Shown piece by piece: positions 6,860 to 6,868 of a stretch of DNA of 6,868 nt. The position numbers were made by a program, and so were the translations under genes. Below the pieces are notes generated by a model that did no database searches, had not been told where the DNA came from, and worked only from the letters and a program-made list of their open reading frames with translations. This DNA comes from Solobacterium sp. (lineage in GTDB: Bacteria; Bacillota_I; Bacilli_A; Erysipelotrichales; Erysipelotrichaceae), in assembly GCA_016284975.1 (NCBI GenBank), contig JAEEPV010000136.1, positions 1-6,868 on the forward strand, in the 5' to 3' direction. How positions within the stretch are numbered: the first letter of the stretch is position 1; each line of letters starts with the position of its first letter.

Positions 6860-6868
6860 CTCTACACA
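6851..6868 (-). repeat. Right terminal inverted repeat of the transposon
   Basis: Its reverse complement begins TGTGTAGAGACATTA and matches 1032-1049 at 14 of 18 positions, including the first five bases. It ends exactly at the last base of the window, so the flank and target duplication cannot be seen. Confidence 0.8.

Larger units (their letters stand above)
1032..6868 (+). mobile_element. Cargo-free Tn7-like transposon (tnsA-tnsB-tnsC-tniQ)
   Basis: The element is about 5.84 kb. It starts with TGTGT at 1032, exactly where methylase homology is lost, and ends with ACACA at 6868. The outer 18 bases of the two ends match at 14 positions in inverted orientation, and both ends carry further inverted copies of a 27 bp motif. 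Between them lie only four genes, all on the same strand and tightly packed. No accessory cargo, tnsE, cas genes or CRISPR array is present. Left and right flanks are asymmetric in evidence: the left boundary is supported both by the terminal repeat and by the broken host gene, while the right boundary rests on the repeat alone because the window stops there. TnsA next to TnsB implies cut-and-paste rather than replicative movement. A larger element with its real end elsewhere remains possible but less likely. Confidence 0.85.

Overview
This window holds what looks like a complete, cargo-free Tn7-like transposon (about 1032-6868) inserted in a bacterial DUF1156-type DNA methylase gene. The species cannot be assigned. 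The methylase is of a type known from bacterial and archaeal defence islands. The element's tightly coupled operon, purine-rich Shine-Dalgarno sites and canonical TnsABC proteins point to a bacterium.

Layout. Positions 2-1031 are the middle of the methylase gene, open to the left edge of the window. It keeps its zinc ribbon and the conserved stretches leading up to and just past the catalytic loop, then breaks abruptly after the family's YPD sequence. The sequence changes at 1032 to a TGTGT terminus, followed by an AT-rich, repeat-filled transposon end of about 160 bp with a probable promoter. Then come tnsA (1218-2066), tnsB (2045-4237), tnsC (4278-5954) and a short tniQ (5951-6787) on one strand, coupled by overlaps or a 40 bp gap. 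The last 81 bp (6788-6868) form the opposite transposon end, finishing with ACACA, the inverted counterpart of the left terminus, exactly at the last base of the window.

How the parts should work together. TnsA (a PD-(D/E)XK-type nuclease that cuts 5' strands) and TnsB (a DDE transposase that cuts and joins 3' strands) should form a cut-and-paste transposase acting on the terminal repeats. TnsC is the AAA+ regulator that passes target information to it. TniQ is the only visible target-selection protein. TnsB keeps the catalytic spacing of Escherichia coli Tn7 TnsB, and TniQ the zinc-finger spacing of TnsD, as I recall them.

Main points of interest. The element appears to be pared down to four genes and two ends, with no CRISPR, tnsE, tnsD-length protein or cargo. 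Its TniQ is only 278 residues, so its targeting rule is unknown. The insertion site lies in a probable anti-phage gene whose catalytic motif already looks damaged. The right flank is not visible, so the target duplication and the true right boundary are unconfirmed.
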